Shown here: one piece after another, positions 8,013 to 15,673 of the stretch | Position numbering within the stretch: the first letter of the stretch is position 1 | Layout: the number at the start of each line of letters is the position of its first letter | Assembly (NCBI GenBank): GCA_002730675.1 | Contig: PCAV01000023.1 | Coordinates: forward strand, 1,740 to 21,671 | Source of the DNA: Rhodospirillaceae bacterium | GTDB taxonomy: Bacteria; Pseudomonadota; Alphaproteobacteria; Thalassobaculales; Thalassobaculaceae | Direction: 5' to 3' | Length of the DNA stretch: 19,932 nucleotides | Position numbers and translations under genes: made by a program | Notes under the pieces: generated by a model | What the model was told of the DNA's origin: nothing | Seen by the model: only the letters and a program-made list of their open reading frames with translations | The model's database searches: none

Positions 8013-8432
8013 CTAAGAACTTGGTGGTTGTGGGTTATTGGCCGGATTACTGTCTATAAGTTTTACCTCGTCTATTGTGCCGTTCGCGGCAAGCGGTAAT
8101 AATTCTGAATAGATTTTCTGAGCAAGAACTTTCTCATATACTTGTTCGCTGTCTCGATAAAAGGCGAAAGATTTAACGTGCTTTTCCTTTTTTTCAGGAT
8201 TTTCGATGGTTTGTTTAGTCCATTTATAAAGAGGATAATCCTCCACTCCATTTTCCTCGGCTTCCGTGCAATAGCCTACAAAGGCATCGTATGTACACAC
8301 TAAATGTGTCCCATATTTTTCTGCCAAGCTATTTAATAATTTCGAAGCGCCAGATGATTTATTTTGGCGCAAGTTAGATGAAGTCTCTTCGTTAACTCTT
8401 ATTCTTATTTGATATAGCCATTCGTCTGACAT
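8013..8432 (-). CDS. Hypothetical charged protein
   Basis: This 139-residue protein matches no family I know. It is strongly charged (many Glu/Lys), with no signal peptide or membrane span, predicted mostly helical, and ends in a Pro/Asn-rich tail (NPANNPQPPSS). Two cysteines (46 and 55) lie in its middle (VCTYDAFVGYC). Reasons to think it real are the length of the open frame, protein-like composition, AAAGGGC about 7 bases before ATG 8432, and the lack of a better gene on the other strand. It stands alone on the minus strand, convergent with the AhpD-like gene (23 bases between stops) and divergent from the pseudogene region. Confidence 0.6.
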   Translation of the reverse strand: MSDEWLYQIRIRVNEETSSNLRQNKSSGASKLLNSLAEKYGTHLVCTYDAFVGYCTEAEENGVEDYPLYKWTKQTIENPEKKEKHVKSFAFYRDSEQVYEKVLAQKIYSELLPLAANGTIDEVKLIDSNPANNPQPPSS

Positions 8433-8592
8433 TTTTTTGCCCTTTTGATTACTTAACTTTTTCTCTGCCCAGTTGATTTACACATAAGCTACTTTTCTTC
8501 TTTGGCTAGGTCATAAAATTTAATTTTTCTTATAATAACAAGCAAGGGGCTTACCCTCCTGTGAAAGCATTAAGTTTCACGGGAGATATAAA
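8433..8592. other. AT-rich divergent intergenic region
   Basis: This stretch separates the minus-strand charged-protein gene from the plus-strand pseudogene remnant. TATAAT at 8531-8536 is a good -10 box pointing rightward, but no convincing -35 lies 16-18 bases upstream (the nearest, TTGGCT at 8502, is 23 bases away). It would produce a leader containing the hairpin at 8556-8585. No other signal is evident. Confidence 0.4.
8556..8585 (+). promoter_or_regulatory. Leader hairpin masking a ribosome binding site
   Basis: CTCCTGTGAAA (8556-8566) pairs with TTTCACGGGAG (8575-8585) over 11 base pairs with one G-T wobble and an 8-base loop. The 3' arm contains GGGAG, which sits 7 bases before an ATG at 8593, so folding would hide the ribosome site. 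This looks like a translational control element such as a thermosensor or small riboswitch core; it matches no class I know. The gene it would have controlled appears decayed. Confidence 0.5.
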
Positions 8593-8993
8593 ATGTCGAA
8601 TTCTTTTCTAGGATGCAATTGCAATAGGAAGGTGGTCATCAAGCTAATCCGAATGGAGATTAAAAAACGGCGGAATATAACCCATTAACCCTTCCGAATA
8701 GCGCAAGAATTGTAACTCGTGTATTCCCAAGTCTTACGGATGTTAATGTTGCGAGCATGGGGTGGTGTTAAGAAGGTAAAATGCCTGATGACATTTCCGT
8801 AATCGGAATAGGCAGGACCTAAAAAGCAGGGTGTCGCGCTTTTAGGTTTTGCGGTTATGTTTTTCAATTAGGCCCTATAGTTGGCAAACTATTAGCAGAA
8901 TTAATTGTAGACGGTAAGTCAAGCATTCCCCTCGATGCCTTCTCCATCTCCCGTTTTGGTGGAAAGCAAAATATGACAATAATTGAACCATAG
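8593..8993 (+). pseudogene. Decayed DAO-family FAD-dependent oxidoreductase (D-amino acid oxidase / sarcosine oxidase type)
   Basis: No intact frame exists, but translated pieces follow the C-terminal end of DAO-family flavoproteins in the right order. SARIVTRVFPSLTDVNVAS (frame at 8700-8756) resembles the family's helix before the WxGxRP loop. A local frame slip gives WGGV (8759-8770). MPDDISVIG (8781-8807) matches the PDxxPVIG loop. Another slip gives KQGVALLGF (8824-8850). QLGPIVGKLLAELIVDGKSS (8865-8924) and LDAFSISRF match the FAD-contacting LGPxTGxLLAxLI helix and the DxxPFxxxRF end. In-frame stops occur at 8769 and 8820; the frame closes at TAG 8991. A short frame from ATG 8593 (MSNSFLGCNCNRKVVI) may be the old N-terminus before a large internal deletion; that part is speculative. 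Confidence 0.7.
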
Positions 8994-9108
8994 CTTAAAA
9001 GTAGGGAATAATTAAATTTCTGAAAAAGAACTTTTTAATTCTAGATTAGATTGGCATCCTTTAAACAATTCCACCCACGGCCGTAATCAAGACTGAAAAA
9101 GGTTGAAA

Positions 9109-10593
9109 ATGGGCCTCCTCATTACCTGCACGCTGGTAACTACGCTTTATGCAACGGCAATGACAATTGCCAATGTATCTCTACCGCAAATTCAGGGAGC
9201 CCTATCGGCAGGACCTGACCAGGTTGCTTGGGTTGTAACAGCTAATTTGATTGCTACCGCAGTAACTATTCCTTTAGCTGGCTGGATATCTAATAGGTTT
9301 GGGCGTCGAAGGGTTATGGTAATTGGTGTTGCAGGGTTCGCTGTTTCTACTTTGCTGTGTGGTTTATCATCTTCTCTCGAGGCTTTAATTTTTTGGCGAG
9401 TTCTTCAGTCTGGTTTCTGTTCTCCCTTGGCAGCCGTTGCGCAATCTGTGGTTATCGATGAATTTCGAGGTGAACAGCGCCCTCGTGCTGTGGCCATATT
9501 TATGATGGGGGTGGGAATTGCACCTACGATTGCCCCGCTTCTAGGCGGTTATGTCTGTGAAACACTCTCTTGGTCATGGGTTTTTTACATTATGCTACCG
9601 ATAGCAATATTAGCATTTTTTGGACTATTCATCTTTGTAAGACCAGACTCTCCTCGAACAAAAAGAGCGGAGCTTGATTGGATTGGTTTTTTAAGTTTAG
9701 TCGTAATGATTTCTTCTATTCAATTAATACTGGATCGAGGGGAAAGGGAAGAATGGCTGAGCTCCCTGCAAATTATATTCGGTTGTTTTTGCGCTGTAGT
9801 GTCAGGTTGGATCTTTTTTTCTCATAGTTTGACAAAAGAACGTCCCTTAATTGACTTAAGACTATTTACGGAACGGAATTTTGTACTTGGGATTTTTATA
9901 CACGCGATATTTGGGATGCTCTTTATAACGCCGATGGTTTTGATGCCCTCTCTTCTACAACAACTACAAGATGTACCAGAATTTGAAGCGGGGTTTCTCA
10001 TCGCTACAAGGGGATTTGCGACTACGATCTCTATGCTGATGATGGTTTGGGGAGCCAGCAAATGGGACCCGCGGCTTCTTCTGTTATTTGGTTTTGGAAC
10101 ACACACATATGCAGGTTTGACTATGGCAGGATTTGATATGAATACTTCATTCCTGGAAGTTTCTTGGGTGATGTTCGCTCAAGGCTTTGGAGTAGGATGT
10201 CTTTGGGTGCCCATGACACTCGTCACATTCTCTAATTTGGCTCTTGATCGCTCGGCAGAGGGGGCGATGATGTGGAATTTTGTTAGGAGCATCGCGTCGA
10301 GTTTTTATATTTCCCTAAGCTTCATCGTTATATTTCACACTCAAAAAATGAGCTATAGTGAATTAACTCGATTGATCATACCGTTTGATAACCGTTTGGA
10401 ATTTGGTCTTAACCAGAGTTTCTGGAATATAGATGAATTCTCAAGTCTTGTGCAGCTTTCAAATGAAGTAACGAGACAGGCGGCTAATATCGGCTATATA
10501 AATGTATTTCACTTATTTTTATGGGCTTCAATCGTGGCGTATCCACTGATTCTTATGATTTCGTGGCCACCAAAAGGTGCTCAGAGCCGATGA
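9109..10593 (+). CDS. DHA2-family (EmrB/QacA-like) MFS efflux transporter
   Basis: This 494-residue inner-membrane protein has the length and span density of a 14-helix drug:proton antiporter. The first helix runs directly into TIANVSLPQIQGALSAGPDQ, the EmrB-type motif after span 1, followed by AWVVTANLIATAVTIPLAGW and the loop motif NRFGRRRV. The motif-C-like segment near GVGIAPTIAPLLGGY is also present. DHA2 proteins usually have an Asp three residues before the Ile of TI(A/V)NV; here it is Ala, and the usual cytosolic N-terminal tail is missing. ATG 9109 has AAAGG 6 bases upstream; a TTG lies 6 bases earlier. No EmrA-type partner is adjacent. It might export a toxic substrate or product of the neighbouring catabolic genes. 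Confidence 0.88.
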   Translation: MGLLITCTLVTTLYATAMTIANVSLPQIQGALSAGPDQVAWVVTANLIATAVTIPLAGWISNRFGRRRVMVIGVAGFAVSTLLCGLSSSLEALIFWRVLQSGFCSPLAAVAQSVVIDEFRGEQRPRAVAIFMMGVGIAPTIAPLLGGYVCETLSWSWVFYIMLPIAILAFFGLFIFVRPDSPRTKRAELDWIGFLSLVVMISSIQLILDRGEREEWLSSLQIIFGCFCAVVSGWIFFSHSLTKERPLIDLRLFTERNFVLGIFIHAIFGMLFITPMVLMPSLLQQLQDVPEFEAGFLIATRGFATTISMLMMVWGASKWDPRLLLLFGFGTHTYAGLTMAGFDMNTSFLEVSWVMFAQGFGVGCLWVPMTLVTFSNLALDRSAEGAMMWNFVRSIASSFYISLSFIVIFHTQKMSYSELTRLIIPFDNRLEFGLNQSFWNIDEFSSLVQLSNEVTRQAANIGYINVFHLFLWASIVAYPLILMISWPPKGAQSR

Positions 10594-10619
10594 TTGGAGG
10601 ATTATTTGCTAAATAGTTG

Positions 10620-11273
10620 CTATGCTTTATTATTTTTGAATGGCCTTTTTCTGTTGGGATAACAAGTCTTGCAGATGTCACAAACTCGGCCGTCACAACC
10701 TCTGGCAGTACAATATTCTCTTCCATAAAAAATAATTTGTAGATGCAGTTTGTTCCAGGTCTCGGGGGGGAAGTTCTTTTTTAAGTCTCGCTCCGTTTGT
10801 GTAACATTCTTGCCCTTTGTAAGCCCCCAACGTTGCGCGAGACGGTGTATATGTGTATCTACTGGAAATGCAGGGTGTCCGAAGCCTTGGGACATCACTA
10901 CGCTGGCTGTTTTGTGTCCGACGCCGGGTAGCATCTCTAACTCTAATAAGTTTTCAGGAACGTCCCCGTCATATTTTTCTACAAGGATACGCGATAGTTC
11001 TGAAATCGCGGCTGACTTCTTTGGAGCTAGACCACAAGGACGAATAATCTTGTAAATTTGTTCTGTAGGAACCTTCAGCATCGCATGTGCGTCAGGCGCA
11101 ATAGCAAATAAATTTGGTGTAACTTCATTGACCCGCTTATCCGTACACTGCGCGCTGAGTAATACTGCAACCAAAAGTTGGAAGGAACTTTGATGTCCAA
11201 GAGGGATGGGCGGGTTAGGATAAAGTTCATTCAATCTTTGCTGGATAAACGTTGCCCTTTCACTTTTCAACAT
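10620..11273 (-). CDS. nth: Endonuclease III (DNA glycosylase/AP lyase)
   Basis: This 217-residue protein is full length for Nth, which removes oxidised pyrimidines and cuts at abasic sites in base excision repair. LLSAQCTDKRVNEV (38-51), the helix-hairpin-helix LPGVGHKTASVV (115-126) with catalytic Lys121, and FPVDTHIHRLAQRWGL (136-151) with catalytic Asp139 are all present. The C-terminal cysteines (188, 193, 198, 201, 204) do not follow the usual C-x6-C-x2-C-x5-C iron-sulfur spacing; they read C-x4-C-x4-C-x2-C-x2-C. The [4Fe-4S] cluster may be bound differently or replaced. The gene is convergent with the transporter (26 bases apart) and divergent from the racemase-like gene. Confidence 0.93.
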   Translation of the reverse strand: MLKSERATFIQQRLNELYPNPPIPLGHQSSFQLLVAVLLSAQCTDKRVNEVTPNLFAIAPDAHAMLKVPTEQIYKIIRPCGLAPKKSAAISELSRILVEKYDGDVPENLLELEMLPGVGHKTASVVMSQGFGHPAFPVDTHIHRLAQRWGLTKGKNVTQTERDLKKNFPPETWNKLHLQIIFYGREYCTARGCDGRVCDICKTCYPNRKRPFKNNKA

Positions 11274-11384
11274 AGGCTATAGTTCCTTGTGCAAAAAAAT
11301 ATGTAAGCCTAAACTATATGCAATTTATTTGTTTACTCATCAAGATATAGAAATAGTTATGTAGATAAGGGCGGATATATAATT

Positions 11385-12119
11385 ATGACGAATATAAATG
11401 AAACAGCTCCACGACCAGGTAAAACCATTTATGGGGCTTCGCTAGGTATACTGTCACTCGACACAAAGTTTCCTAGGATTCATGGTGACATAGGCAATGC
11501 TGAAACGTGGCCATTTCCCGTCCTTTACAAAATTGTAGAGGGTGCCAGTCCCGACATGGTAGTCCGAAAAGGTGCTCGAGGTTTAAAAAAATATTTTATG
11601 CAAGCGGCAAAAGAATTGGTCTCCATGGGAGCTGATGGTATTGGAACGACCTGTGGTTTTTTATCGCTGTTCCAAAATGACATCGCTGAAGCGGCAGGTG
11701 TCCCGGTCGCAAGTTCATCCCTTATGCAAATACCATGGGTCCAAAGTACATTGCCGCCAGGGAAACGAGTTGGGGTAATTACTATTTCTAAAGAAAGCGT
11801 AACCCCCGAGCATTTGGAGTCTGTTGGTGTGCCTCTAGATATTCCATTAGTTGGTACAGAAAATGGAAAAACCTTCACGGCAAGTGTGCTTGACGACGGC
11901 GACACAATGAATGTTGATTTGGCTAGAGAGGATCTTGTTTCTGCCGCAAATAAATTAGTGAGGGAGTATCCGGAGGTAGGTGCAATTGTTCTTGAATGTA
12001 CTAATATGGGCCCCTTTAGCAAAGATATTAATTTAGCGCTTGGGTTACCCGTTTATGACGTGATTTCCTATCTAACTTGGTTCCATGCGGGGCTGCGGCC
12101 GCAGAGGTATCGTGTTTAA
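11385..12119 (+). CDS. Asp/Glu racemase-superfamily protein
   Basis: This 244-residue protein belongs to the Asp/Glu/hydantoin racemase superfamily. The two catalytic cysteines that act from opposite faces of the substrate are visible: C90 in GIGTTCGFLS (86-95) and C205 in IVLECTNMG (201-209). The N-terminal part (YGASLGILSLDTKFPRIHGD) and the central GKRVGVITIS (126-135) fit the two pseudo-symmetric domains. Relatives include amino acid and hydantoin racemases, maleate isomerase and arylmalonate decarboxylase, so racemisation is only one possible reaction. AAGGGCGG lies about 11 bases before ATG 11385. It begins a same-strand series continuing with the BVMO 67 bases on, suggesting a role in the same pathway. 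Confidence 0.82.
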   Translation: MTNINETAPRPGKTIYGASLGILSLDTKFPRIHGDIGNAETWPFPVLYKIVEGASPDMVVRKGARGLKKYFMQAAKELVSMGADGIGTTCGFLSLFQNDIAEAAGVPVASSSLMQIPWVQSTLPPGKRVGVITISKESVTPEHLESVGVPLDIPLVGTENGKTFTASVLDDGDTMNVDLAREDLVSAANKLVREYPEVGAIVLECTNMGPFSKDINLALGLPVYDVISYLTWFHAGLRPQRYRV

Positions 12120-12186
12120 TTTATTCGATGGAAACAACGTTTGAAGAAAACTATAATATATTCGCTGAAAGTGTTATGGAAAGTAG

Positions 12187-13806
12187 ATGATGAAGAATGT
12201 TGATGTTGTAGTGGTAGGTGCTGGGTTCTCTGGTCTCTACTTATTATATCGCTTAAGGAAAGCTGGTTTTTCAACGCGAGTGTTTGAACGTGGTGGAGGT
12301 GTTGGTGGGACCTGGTATTGGAACAGATACCCAGGAGCACGATGTGATGTAGAAAGCTTACAATATTCTTATTCGTTTGATGAACAACTTCAGCAGGATT
12401 GGCACTGGCCTGAAAAGTTCTCGGCGCAGCCGGATATTCTCGCTTATGCTAACTACGTTGCCGATAGGTTTGATTTAAAAAAGGACATCGAATTTAACGT
12501 GGAGGTTAAGGGGAGTTGGTTCGATGAAAACTCAAACAGATGGAAGATTACTACGAATACTGAAGAGGAAATTAATTCTCAATATTTTATAATGGCAACG
12601 GGCTGTATATCGACTACGCAAATACCTAATATTAAAGGCCTGTCTGATTACATCGGCAACACTTTTCACACTGGGGATTGGCCCCATGAGGAGGTCGATT
12701 TTTCAGGACAGAGTATAGCGGTTATTGGAACCGGTTCTTCCGGAATACAGTCAATTCCAGTACTGGCAAAGCAAGCAAAAAAACTCACTGTTTTCCAAAG
12801 AACCCCAAATTACTCTATACCCTCACAAAACGAACCCATGACAAAAAAATACGAGCGTTCGTGGAAAGATGTGTACTCCGAACGAAGAAAAGAAATGAGA
12901 TATTCTGCTCACGGAAGCCTTAAAGATCTCAACGACGTCCCAGCCCTCTCAGTAGACGAAGATCAGCGCCAAGAACTTTATACAAAACGCTGGGCCATCG
13001 GCGGGACAGGGTTTCTTGGCTCTTTTAATGATTTGCTCACAAATGCAGACGCAAATTATACGGCAGCCGAATATGTACGACAGCAGATAAAGAGGGTTGT
13101 GAATGATAAAGAGACAGCTGAAATTCTATGTCCTAGAAGCTATCCAATCGGAACAAAACGGATCTGTATAGATACTGGATATTTCGAAACGTACAATCGC
13201 GAAAATGTGAAACTTGTTGATATAAGTAAGAAACCTATCCAACGACTGGTTGCAGATGGAATAGTTGTTGATGATCAACTCCATCCTTTTGATAGTATAA
13301 TTTTTGCCACGGGTTTCGATGCGATGACGGGTAGTATATTCAACGTTGATATAAAAGGTCGTGACGGCTTAGCACTCAAGGATAAGTGGAACGCGGGACC
13401 AAAAACATATCTTGGTTTGATGTCGGTTTCTTTCCCAAACCTATTTATGATTACTGGACCAGGCAGTCCCTCGGTAAAAAGCAACATGATTATGTCTATT
13501 GAACAACATGTCGACCTTGTGACTGAAACGCTGCTCACAATGCGAAGTAAGGGATTGTCGGTCGTGGAACCAGAATTAGAAGCTGAAAATAAATGGGTGG
13601 ATCATGTGCAGGAGGTCGCTAACAAGACGTTATTTCCCCAAGCTAATTCTTGGTATATGGGAGCCAATATTCCTGGAAAACCTAGATTATTTATGCCTTA
13701 TATTGGTGGTGTTGGAGCATACCGACAAATTTGCGAAGAAATAGTCGCAAACAATTACAGAGGGTTTAAATTTGAAAAGTCTAAGCGAGTTATCGCGGCC
13801 GAATAA
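12187..13806 (+). CDS. Type I Baeyer-Villiger monooxygenase (phenylacetone monooxygenase-like)
   Basis: This 539-residue flavin monooxygenase would use FAD, NADPH and O2 to turn ketones into esters or lactones, or oxidise sulfides. The FAD site is VVVVGAGFSG (7-16) with GGTWYWNRYPGARCD (40-54). The BVMO fingerprint reads Y155-I-G-x3-H161-x3-W165-P, with Tyr for the usual Phe. The NADPH site is VIGTGSSG (179-186). The pair K324-R325 (IGTKR) matches the NADPH-binding Lys336 and catalytic Arg337 of phenylacetone monooxygenase. The C-terminal half (ATGFDAMTGSIF, SFPNLFMITGPGSPS, ANIPGKPRLFM) follows that enzyme closely. Start is ATG 12187 or the adjacent ATG 12190; GGAAAG lies about 5 bases upstream. 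It sits between a racemase-like and a GST gene. Confidence 0.92.
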   Translation: MMKNVDVVVVGAGFSGLYLLYRLRKAGFSTRVFERGGGVGGTWYWNRYPGARCDVESLQYSYSFDEQLQQDWHWPEKFSAQPDILAYANYVADRFDLKKDIEFNVEVKGSWFDENSNRWKITTNTEEEINSQYFIMATGCISTTQIPNIKGLSDYIGNTFHTGDWPHEEVDFSGQSIAVIGTGSSGIQSIPVLAKQAKKLTVFQRTPNYSIPSQNEPMTKKYERSWKDVYSERRKEMRYSAHGSLKDLNDVPALSVDEDQRQELYTKRWAIGGTGFLGSFNDLLTNADANYTAAEYVRQQIKRVVNDKETAEILCPRSYPIGTKRICIDTGYFETYNRENVKLVDISKKPIQRLVADGIVVDDQLHPFDSIIFATGFDAMTGSIFNVDIKGRDGLALKDKWNAGPKTYLGLMSVSFPNLFMITGPGSPSVKSNMIMSIEQHVDLVTETLLTMRSKGLSVVEPELEAENKWVDHVQEVANKTLFPQANSWYMGANIPGKPRLFMPYIGGVGAYRQICEEIVANNYRGFKFEKSKRVIAAE

Positions 13807-13824
13807 TGAATGATAGCATCCGAG

Positions 13825-13836
13825 ACCATCGATGGT
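13825..13836. repeat. 12-bp perfect palindrome ACCATCGATGGT
   Basis: A perfect palindrome lies in the 79-base gap between the BVMO and GST genes. An 8-bp palindrome (ACTTAAGT, 13856-13863) follows 20 bases later. These could be an operator for the second half of the cluster or chance; no consensus is known to me. Confidence 0.3.
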
Positions 13837-13885
13837 TCCCAAGCAAATTTAAGTAACTTAAGTGTATTTCGATGAAAGCTAAAAG

Positions 13886-14518
13886 ATGAAACTTTATGAT
13901 TTTGAACCCGCAGCAAATGCTCAGCGTGTTCAAGTATTTATTAGAGAAAAAGATATTGAGATACCAACGGAACAATTGAATGTTCGAGAAGGGAGACAGT
14001 TTTCAGAACCTTTCACATCCATGAACCCATTCCACTGCGTGCCATTTTTAGAGTTGGATGATGGAACTGTTATTTCCGAATCTATTTCGATATGCCGGTA
14101 TTTGGAGGAAATTTATCCTAACCCTGCGCTGTTTGGGACAACAGCGGAAACTCGGGCCATAATCGATATGTGGTTGCGGCGATTTGAGTTAGATGGCTTC
14201 ATCCCTATGCTTCATGCTGTTCGTAACCATGTAGAAAATTTTAAAGGCCGAGTAGTTCCAGGCACAAGGACCGACCTTCCCCAGAGCCCAGAAATGGTTT
14301 CCAGGGGAATAGAAATGGGAAAAATATTTTTAGAACGAGTTGAACCGCATATGGCAGATAATGAGTTTGTCGCAGGTTCTCGTTTTAGTGTTGCAGATAT
14401 CACAGCTTTTTTTACAGTAAAACTAACCAGGCCTCTTGAGATAGATATAAACTCTTCATATCCCGCTATTGGAGCTTGGATGGACAGGATGTACAAGCGA
14501 AGGGCTTTTAATATTTAG
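13886..14518 (+). CDS. Glutathione S-transferase family protein
   Basis: This 210-residue cytosolic protein has both GST domains. The thioredoxin-like N-domain has MNPFHCVPFLELDDG with cis-Pro53 and the glutathione-binding E65-S66 (ISESISICRYLEE). The helical C-domain holds the folding N-capping box S168-x2-D171 (FSVADITAF). The expected active-site Ser/Cys near residue 10-12 is replaced by EPAANAQR (7-14), so the thiol-activating residue is unclear. Bacterial GSTs conjugate, dehalogenate or isomerise with glutathione, or cleave ether bonds. Between a BVMO and a MetE-like gene on the same strand, a catabolic role fits better than general detoxification. Start ATG 13886. Confidence 0.88.
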   Translation: MKLYDFEPAANAQRVQVFIREKDIEIPTEQLNVREGRQFSEPFTSMNPFHCVPFLELDDGTVISESISICRYLEEIYPNPALFGTTAETRAIIDMWLRRFELDGFIPMLHAVRNHVENFKGRVVPGTRTDLPQSPEMVSRGIEMGKIFLERVEPHMADNEFVAGSRFSVADITAFFTVKLTRPLEIDINSSYPAIGAWMDRMYKRRAFNI

Positions 14519-14586
14519 TCAAAATTTTTTGTGTCTCTGAGCACCCTATTATTGAAAAATCATCAATTCTTTTTTTGGAGTAGCCG

Positions 14587-15633
14587 ATGAATAAGCCATT
14601 TGTAACCACAGTTGTGGGCTCAATGCCAAAGCCAAGCTGGCTAATGGAACAAATACCACTTAATGCTGAGGGTAAGCAGGTACACGGTAAGGGAGCAGAG
14701 TGGCAGTTTTCAGGCGATGTATTGGAAAAAGCATTAGATGATGCAACACGATTAACACTTCACGACCAAGAAAATGCAGGTGTTGAAATTGTAAGTGATG
14801 GCGAACAAAGAAGAAAATCATACCTGACCCATATCACATCGCAGTTGGAGGGTTTTGACTACCAAACACTAGCAAAGAAATGGACCCGAAATAATCGGCG
14901 GCTCGCAGAAGTCGGGCGCTGTATTGGCCCCATTAAACGAAACGCTTCAATACTTCGATCTGAATTAAGCTTTATCCTTAGTGAGACGACGTTGCCTGTA
15001 AAAGTAACATTGCCAGGTCCTATGACCGTGGCTGACTCAACAGCGGATGAATTCTATCACAATGAAGAAAAGTTAGCGATGGATGTAGCAGTAGCCTTAA
15101 ATGAAGAGGCTCTTGAATTAGAAAAACAAGGCGCTGCGGTAATACAGTTTGATGAACCTGTATTTAGTAGATATCCAGAAAAAGTGGTGAGCTGGGGTAT
15201 AAAAGCTTTAGATAGATGTTTAGAGGGCCTAAGCACAGCGAAATCTGCCGCACATATTTGTTATAGCTATCCCATGCCAGGTGTTCCAAGACCTATTGTA
15301 GATAGCTACCCTGTGATTTTGGAGGCACTAGAGTTTTCAAAGGTTGATGAGTTGGCGCTTGAGTTTGAAGCTTCAAAACTAGACCCAAGTTTATTGCGTA
15401 AATGTCCGTCAAAAACGGTGTTGTTTGGATGTATCGATAACGGAACCAACGATATTGAAAATCCACGGGATATTGCCAACAAGCTCCTCGCAGCAGCAGA
15501 GCACTTATCTCCAACACAAATTCAAGCTGCGCCAGATTGTGGACTTCTGCCCTTACCTCTAGACATAGCGAGGCTAAAACTTAAAGCTATGGTTGAAGGA
15601 GCAAAATTGGCTAGACAAGAATTTGGCAAATAA
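14587..15633 (+). CDS. MetE C-terminal-domain-like methyltransferase (cobalamin-independent methionine synthase family)
   Basis: This 348-residue protein corresponds to the catalytic half of MetE and lacks the N-terminal barrel of the roughly 750-residue enzyme. It starts with TTVVGSMPKPSWL (7-19), has VSDGEQRRKSYL (69-80), VTLPGPMTV (140-148) and QFDEPVF (187-193). The zinc ligands appear intact: H223-x-C225 (AAHICYSYP), E259 or E261 (ALEFEAS) and C318 (APDCGLLPLP). Zinc in this family activates a thiol for alkyl transfer. It may be a core methionine synthase, a demethylase passing a substrate methyl group to a thiol, or an epoxide:coenzyme M transferase-type enzyme. The setting among BVMO, GST and HAD genes favours a catabolic thiol-alkylating role; this is inference. 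TTTGGAG precedes ATG 14587. Confidence 0.85.
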   Translation: MNKPFVTTVVGSMPKPSWLMEQIPLNAEGKQVHGKGAEWQFSGDVLEKALDDATRLTLHDQENAGVEIVSDGEQRRKSYLTHITSQLEGFDYQTLAKKWTRNNRRLAEVGRCIGPIKRNASILRSELSFILSETTLPVKVTLPGPMTVADSTADEFYHNEEKLAMDVAVALNEEALELEKQGAAVIQFDEPVFSRYPEKVVSWGIKALDRCLEGLSTAKSAAHICYSYPMPGVPRPIVDSYPVILEALEFSKVDELALEFEASKLDPSLLRKCPSKTVLFGCIDNGTNDIENPRDIANKLLAAAEHLSPTQIQAAPDCGLLPLPLDIARLKLKAMVEGAKLARQEFGK

Positions 15634-15673
15634 ATAAGCCTTTATAAGTCTGACAAGGTTTAGGGAGTGGCTG

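Noticed and set aside
8685..8867. Minus-strand 60-codon frame
   Set aside because: It lies opposite the DAO remnant, has no ribosome site and is explained by the pseudogene on the plus strand.
11525..12022. Minus-strand 165-codon frame
   Set aside because: Shadow of the racemase-superfamily gene, which has clear catalytic cysteines.
12128..12190. Short 20-codon frame just before the BVMO, overlapping its start
   Set aside because: No ribosome site and no leader-peptide character; chance overlap of ATGATGA.
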